DNA from: Chloroflexi bacterium RBG_16_51_16
Lineage (GTDB): Bacteria; Chloroflexota; Anaerolineae; Anaerolineales; Villigracilaceae
Assembly: GCA_001796785.1 (NCBI GenBank)
Contig: MGNL01000160.1
Span: 1-10,830, forward strand
DNA: 10,830 nt
Reading direction: 5' to 3'
Below the pieces are notes generated by a model. That model ran no database searches. It saw nothing but the letters and a program-made list of their open reading frames with translations, and was not told the DNA's origin. Positions 7,405-10,830 of this stretch are shown here, piece after piece. Each line of letters starts with the position of its first letter. Within the stretch, counting starts at the first letter, position 1. Made by a program: the position numbers and the translations under genes.

Positions 7405-7938
7405 ATGTGTCCTTGTAATCAAGTGATGGGATACGTAAATTACACAGCAGGATACAATGTTGGTGTGGATCCTCCATTCCTAACCGTAAAAGGAAAGGTT
7501 GTTCGCGGTCACCTGGTGGCATCCCGGCCGTCGCAAGAATATCCGTTTGGCACAATCGAAAAGCAAAAGCCAATCTTCAGAAGACTTGGTTTGGATCTTG
7601 ATCGATTCTTCAACGGAACATTGAACATTTCAATCGCACCCAAACGATGGGTGTTGAGGGATCCAGAATTTACTTTTATGCATGTGGAATGGACAGAGCT
7701 CCATCCACCGGAAACATTCTCGTTTGCCCGTTGCACATTGTATTTCAAGGATGCACCTTTTAAGGGGTGGATCTATTTTCCACACCCCGATACGAAACAA
7801 CGGCATTTCCAAGATCCATCCGTGATTGAAGTGATCGCCGAGGAAATTCCGGGTGTCCATTACGGTAATGGGATACAAATCATTGTCGAAACTGCAAGAG
7901 TCCAAATGTTTGACCAGACGATCAGTCGACAGATATAA
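7405..7938 (+). CDS. Protein resembling archaeal CTP-dependent riboflavin kinase (RIFT-barrel fold)
   Basis: Up to 177 residues, no signal peptide or membrane segment. Three blocks resemble archaeal RibK (MJ0056 type) in order. GKVVRG (30-35) corresponds to the GEVVSG at the start of that enzyme. FFNGTLNISI (68-77) corresponds to the GTLN motif whose Thr and Asn bind the metal. HFQDPSVIEVIAEEIPG (134-150), followed by YGNGIQIIVE, corresponds to the H-x-x-EIIEIIAP and final GD-x-IKI strand. The Gly-rich GLGEG nucleotide loop is replaced by GHLVAS. Between them are GTIEKQKPIF and WTELHPPETFSFARC, which look like conserved features of its own family. Riboflavin kinase activity is an inference; it may be a relative with another role. 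The start is unsure: ATG 7405 and ATG 7426 lack ribosome sites, while GTG 7465 has AGGA 12 bases upstream and would begin just ahead of the conserved part. Confidence 0.7.
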   Translation: MCPCNQVMGYVNYTAGYNVGVDPPFLTVKGKVVRGHLVASRPSQEYPFGTIEKQKPIFRRLGLDLDRFFNGTLNISIAPKRWVLRDPEFTFMHVEWTELHPPETFSFARCTLYFKDAPFKGWIYFPHPDTKQRHFQDPSVIEVIAEEIPGVHYGNGIQIIVETARVQMFDQTISRQI

Positions 7939-8017
7939 ATACCAATTTTTACATCGTCGCCATTATTATCGGCCATTAAGAAGTAAATGCGTTGGGGAGG
8001 TAGAATTTATAGAAAGG

Positions 8018-8045
8018 TTGACCCTGGGTTTTGAAGTTGTATGAT
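8018..8045 (+). promoter_or_regulatory. Probable sigma-70 promoter of the DinB-like/lipoprotein pair
   Basis: TTGACC (8018-8023) and TATGAT (8040-8045) are separated by 16 bases, each one base away from consensus. A start near 8052 would leave about 40 bases before the DinB-like ATG. The box lies in the 140-base gap after the riboflavin-kinase-like gene, so the two genes downstream need not depend on readthrough. Confidence 0.6.
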
Positions 8046-8094
8046 GGATGAGATTGTGATTTAATGTTCGATACATCTTTGATTGGACCAAGCC

Positions 8095-8580
8095 ATGCTA
8101 CCTCAATGTGAATTCCTTCTCGAACGATTGAACTTGGCCCGCCGACGGCTGGATAAGCTGCTGGCGAATGCACCAACCGATAAATACATTTACCCCAAAT
8201 GGACCATTAAAGAGTACATGGATCACCTTTCGGGATGGGATGACGCTGTCGTGTCAACACTCAAGGCACATGCATCAGGTGAGCCAGTACCCATGACCGC
8301 CTCACGGGGCATAAATTTTTATAACTCAGAAACAATAACAGCCCGCAAGAGCATCGACCTGGATCATTCGAAACTCGAATACCAGGCTTCCCGAGAGGCG
8401 GCACTCCAGGCTCTCCGTGAGTTACCCGATGAAAAATTCAATCAACCCCTGATTTTCCCCTGGGGCGAGAATGGTACTGTAGCATATTTCGTCGAAATCT
8501 TTGTCGAACACGATGAACACCACGCCCATCATCTATCCAAGTGGATGGAACAACCAGATCGGGTTCTTACCGATTCGTAA
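8095..8580 (+). CDS. DinB-like four-helix-bundle protein (DinB_2 / ClbS-DfsB type)
   Basis: 161 residues from ATG 8095, with a TTG at 8083 as the only earlier in-frame start before a stop. The layout is that of the DinB superfamily: an amphipathic first helix (FLLERLNLARRRLDKLLAN), then KWTIKEYMDHLSGWDD with His44, and a last helix VEIFVEHDEHHAHHLSKWM with His139 and His143. These three His would form the usual divalent metal site. LRELPDEKFNQPLIFPWGENGT is the typical stretch before the last helix. Known members include thiol-transferases, maleylpyruvate isomerase relatives and the cyclopropane hydrolase ClbS, so the family alone does not fix the reaction. The lipoprotein gene starts 16 bases after the stop, suggesting co-transcription. 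It is probably cytoplasmic, as no signal peptide is seen. Confidence 0.82.
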   Translation: MLPQCEFLLERLNLARRRLDKLLANAPTDKYIYPKWTIKEYMDHLSGWDDAVVSTLKAHASGEPVPMTASRGINFYNSETITARKSIDLDHSKLEYQASREAALQALRELPDEKFNQPLIFPWGENGTVAYFVEIFVEHDEHHAHHLSKWMEQPDRVLTDS

Positions 8581-8596
8581 TTACCGTTATTTTAAA

Positions 8597-9646
8597 ATGA
8601 AAAAAGCCTATCGTTTCCTCTTCATTATTTGTGTATTTCTCTCTGCTTGTTTGAATGTTGATGGACCTTTATCGGACCCGACACTGCCAACCGATGAGGT
8701 GAACCAAGATTCCGTATCCAGATGGGAGGCATTAAAGGCAGAGACCCCCCACGCTTATCTCACACCCTTGCCCGTATCAGAGCCAGGACCGTTCGATGGT
8801 ACCTACGTAAAGGTGGACCAATCCCCGCCGCAATATTGGAAATGTCTCAGGTGCGCGGATTACAGGCCTGTTGGTGGCATATGGAAAATGAGTTTTGACC
8901 GGGGAATCATGCGGATCTTCTATGAGGTGACCGGTTGGTTTTCCATTGCCTCCTACAGCACTAAGGAAGACAGTTTGACGTTATTCAACGATCCATTCTG
9001 TCCCTTCGATACCGGCCGTTACAAATGGGTGCTACAAGACGATCAGCTCAATCTCTATCCAAAGAATGATTCAGTCTGTGCTTTTAGGCTAAGAGAGGAA
9101 AACCTAAGTAAGCAATCCTGGCAGGCGTGTTCAGAACCAACCGGGAACCAGCCTCCAGGGTGTAAAGAACCGGAAACTCCCCAATTTGTAATCCTCACCG
9201 ATCTTCCATTTGAGGTGAAAGTGTATGGAGGGGATAGCCGTTTCTTTGAAGACCCGCCCGACGTTTACGTCGCCGCGAATACAGCCAATCGATTGCCACC
9301 AGGTGGTATTGAAATAGAATTTCACGAAGAGAGTGTTGATTATGGTCTTCACCGTGTCCTGTGGTGGAATGGCGATTGGATCGAAGCCAGGACCGACCTG
9401 CCCTTTTCCTCCATGGGTGTTCAGATCATGGGTGAAGCCCAAATCGGCTGGGCCACTGTTCTCTTCGACGACATGCTCGTATGGCAGGGAGACACTGCCG
9501 ACATCTGGGAGAAATACGGTCGACACGGCGGTTATGTGGAAATATCCGGTTATCAACCCGGCCATCACACGCTCCGTGTGGAAGCTCAGGGTTTTGATTT
9601 CAGACCTGTGACGATTGCTGGATTTGGCTTTCGAACAAAGGAATGA
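8597..9646 (+). CDS. Lipoprotein of unknown function
   Basis: 349 residues. The frame stays open further upstream (to 8501), but ATG 8597 gives a textbook lipoprotein signal: MKK, a hydrophobic core and lipobox LSAC with Cys18. The earlier stretch would overlap the DinB-like gene by 80 bases and put about 30 residues ahead of the signal, so it was dropped. After an acidic, Pro-rich linker (20-65) comes a beta-rich region (66-165) with WKCLRCADYR (Cys83, Cys86), Cys135 and Cys161, and then Cys178 and Cys189 in a Pro-rich hinge. These six Cys could form disulfides outside the cytoplasm. The C-terminal part (195-349), with IGWATVLFDDMLVWQGD and ISGYQPGHHTLRVEAQGFDFRPVTIAGFGF, has the strand pattern of a jelly-roll, carbohydrate-binding-like domain. 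That fold call is inference from pattern only. No ribosome site is evident. Confidence 0.8.
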   Translation: MKKAYRFLFIICVFLSACLNVDGPLSDPTLPTDEVNQDSVSRWEALKAETPHAYLTPLPVSEPGPFDGTYVKVDQSPPQYWKCLRCADYRPVGGIWKMSFDRGIMRIFYEVTGWFSIASYSTKEDSLTLFNDPFCPFDTGRYKWVLQDDQLNLYPKNDSVCAFRLREENLSKQSWQACSEPTGNQPPGCKEPETPQFVILTDLPFEVKVYGGDSRFFEDPPDVYVAANTANRLPPGGIEIEFHEESVDYGLHRVLWWNGDWIEARTDLPFSSMGVQIMGEAQIGWATVLFDDMLVWQGDTADIWEKYGRHGGYVEISGYQPGHHTLRVEAQGFDFRPVTIAGFGFRTKE

Positions 9647-9751
9647 TAGATCCTCCCTGCTAAAAAGAAGAACTGAATTCAAAGGTTAATAGATTATTTT
9701 TTTCTATATTCAATAGGTAATACACATTCCCATCAGAGCATCTCTTAAAGT
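9647..9751 (+). promoter_or_regulatory. A/T-rich gap before the pirin gene, possible promoter region
   Basis: This 105-base gap holds a T7 run (9697-9703), TATATT (9705-9710) and TAATAC (9718-9723). None has a well-spaced -35 box, and no G/C hairpin precedes the T run to make a terminator. The base composition shift and lack of coding pattern fit a promoter for pirin-nudix, but no single site can be chosen. Confidence 0.28.
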
Positions 9752-10618
9752 ATGAACAAACCCCGAACTATCACCCAAATCATTGAGCCTGAATATGTAA
9801 TCGAAGGGGCAGGCGTGCGCCTCCGAAGGTCCATTGCACCGCGAGTGAGTAACACTTACGATCCGTTCCTGCTCTTCGATCATTTCGCATTCAATGATCC
9901 GGTCGAAGGCCCCATCCGTGGATTTCCGATGCATCCTCACCGGGGAATCGAAACCGTAACTTACATGCTGGAAGGATCGGTCAACCATCGTGACAGCCTG
10001 GGTAATTCCGGTCTAATCGGCCCGGGTGATGTACAGTGGATGACCAGCGGCCGCGGTATCCTACACGAGGAAATGCCGCGGCGTGGACCGGATGGCAAGA
10101 TCTATGGGTTTCAATTATGGGTTAATTTACCAGCCAGGCTGAAAATGATCCAGCCGCGCTACCAGGAAGTGAAGGAAAGTTCGATACCAACCCTGAAAAA
10201 GGACGGTGCGTCTATTCGGGTGGTGGCAGGCAGCTACTTTGGTCAAACCGGTCCTGTCACCGATATTGCAGCTTCTCCTGTCTATATGGATGTAAGCCTT
10301 GATCCGGACGTTAAATTTAGCCTGCCTATTCCAGCCAGCCATACTTCTCTTGCCTATGTCTTTGAAGGTGAGGCTGTATTCGCAGGTGATCCGCCAGCAA
10401 ATGAAGGGGTCACTGTGGCATCGGTTCGAATGGTCCGACTGGGGGACGGGGATGAGATCCAGGTCAGGACTGAAAATCATTCGGTTCGATTTATGCTCTT
10501 CAGCGGCGAACCATTCGGTGAACCTATAGTGCCCTTCGGACCATTTGTGATGAATTCGAGGGAAGAGATCGAACAAGCGCTAGCCGACCTAAGAAATGGC
10601 ACCTTCGTAACAAGTTGA
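9752..10618 (+). CDS. Pirin family protein (bicupin)
   Basis: 288 residues, full pirin length. Pirins are two-cupin, metal-binding proteins of the cytosol or nucleus; some show quercetin 2,3-dioxygenase activity, others modulate partner proteins. The N-terminal cupin carries the full signature FPMHPHRGIETVTYMLEG, then NHRDSLGNSG, then GPGDVQWMTSGRGILHEE. This gives His61, His63, His105 and Glu107 as the four metal ligands, so it is expected to bind iron. The C-terminal cupin (about 170-280) includes SLAYVFEGEAVFAG and RFMLFSGEPFGEPIVPFGPFVMN, the usual pirin ending. The ATG opens the conserved N-terminus directly; no strong ribosome site is seen. The stop codon lies one base before the Nudix gene, so the two are very likely co-translated. 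The substrate is not evident. Confidence 0.95.
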   Translation: MNKPRTITQIIEPEYVIEGAGVRLRRSIAPRVSNTYDPFLLFDHFAFNDPVEGPIRGFPMHPHRGIETVTYMLEGSVNHRDSLGNSGLIGPGDVQWMTSGRGILHEEMPRRGPDGKIYGFQLWVNLPARLKMIQPRYQEVKESSIPTLKKDGASIRVVAGSYFGQTGPVTDIAASPVYMDVSLDPDVKFSLPIPASHTSLAYVFEGEAVFAGDPPANEGVTVASVRMVRLGDGDEIQVRTENHSVRFMLFSGEPFGEPIVPFGPFVMNSREEIEQALADLRNGTFVTS

Positions 10619-10619
10619 T

Positions 10620-10830
10620 ATGACCAGGGTCCACGAAGGCGAAAGAATTGGAAGAAATGGAAAATTAAGGATCGGTTGTTCGGCGCTTATATTCGATCAA
10701 AGCGGGGAGAAAATCCTGCTCACCAAACGAAGCGATAATGGTCAATGGTGTTTGCCGGGCGGTGTCATGGAACCCGGAGAATCCATCAGTGAGACCTGTA
10801 TAAGGGAAGTACTGGAAGAGACCGGTCTGG
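10620..10830 (+). CDS. Nudix hydrolase, 3' end missing
   Basis: 70 codons are visible before the window ends. The fragment reaches a complete Nudix box GX5EX7REUXEEXGU: it runs from Gly48 (GVMEPGE) to Leu70 (REVLEETGL), with the catalytic Glu residues Glu63, Glu66 and Glu67. Before it come the usual beta strands (LRIGCSALIFDQSGEKILLT) and QWCLPGG. Nudix enzymes cleave nucleoside diphosphates linked to another group, such as NDP-sugars, ADP-ribose, NAD(H) or oxidised dNTPs; the residues that decide the substrate lie beyond the edge. ATG 10620 is one base after the pirin stop and has no ribosome site of its own, so translation is probably coupled to pirin. Confidence 0.9.
   Translation, partial: MTRVHEGERIGRNGKLRIGCSALIFDQSGEKILLTKRSDNGQWCLPGGVMEPGESISETCIREVLEETGL

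Noticed and set aside
7985..8032. GGGGAGG ribosome-site-like run at 7994-8000 and a possible tiny gene nearby
   Set aside because: No start codon stands at a workable distance after it, and the short frame from ATG 7987 has only 15 codons with the run inside it.
7853..8044. 63-residue plus-strand frame running out of the riboflavin-kinase-like gene
   Set aside because: It overlaps the conserved 3' end of that gene in another frame and runs over the DinB-like promoter; the product has no recognisable pattern.
8501..8596. Upstream extension of the lipoprotein frame
   Set aside because: It overlaps the DinB-like gene and would bury the lipoprotein signal peptide about 30 residues inside the protein.
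9131..9682. 183-residue reading frame opposite the lipoprotein gene
   Set aside because: It is antisense to a gene with a clear lipobox and coherent domains. Its product is low-complexity, with no family motif, signal or ribosome site.

Overview
The window reads as ordinary chromosome from a bacterium of about 50% G+C. My best guess is a member of the Chloroflexota, class Anaerolineae. That rests on recall of how the long alanyl-tRNA synthetase, the small membrane protein behind mnmA and the orphan lipoprotein look in that group; no search was run. All genes appear intact except the two cut by the window ends. I see no mobile element, CRISPR array, tRNA or rRNA, and no gene-free stretch over 300 bases.

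Left part (1-2166, plus strand): the 3' two-thirds or more of a penicillin/acyl-homoserine-lactone acylase-type Ntn-hydrolase. It converges on a minus-strand block across a roughly 100-base gap holding two hairpins. Middle part (2269-7268, minus strand): a housekeeping block transcribed right to left, alaS, then mnmA 4 bases later, then a small membrane protein, then after 117 bases a DedA-family membrane protein with its own likely promoter. alaS and mnmA both serve tRNA function (alanine charging and 2-thiolation of U34).

Right part (7405-10830, plus strand): genes diverging from alaS. First comes a protein that resembles the archaeal CTP-dependent riboflavin kinase fold. It is followed by a DinB-like four-helix protein with a good promoter, a lipoprotein of unknown function 16 bases later, then a pirin and a Nudix hydrolase separated by one base. 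The Nudix gene is cut by the right edge just after its complete Nudix box.

The item most worth a second look is the riboflavin-kinase-like protein at 7405-7938. Its GTLN motif, N-terminal GKVV-x-G and C-terminal H-x(5)-IEVIA pattern match the archaeal RibK layout, although bacteria normally use an unrelated RibF for this step. Secondary points are the Cys-rich loop and the enlarged editing-site segment of AlaRS, the CxxC-type MnmA, and the orphan lipoprotein with six non-lipidated cysteines.
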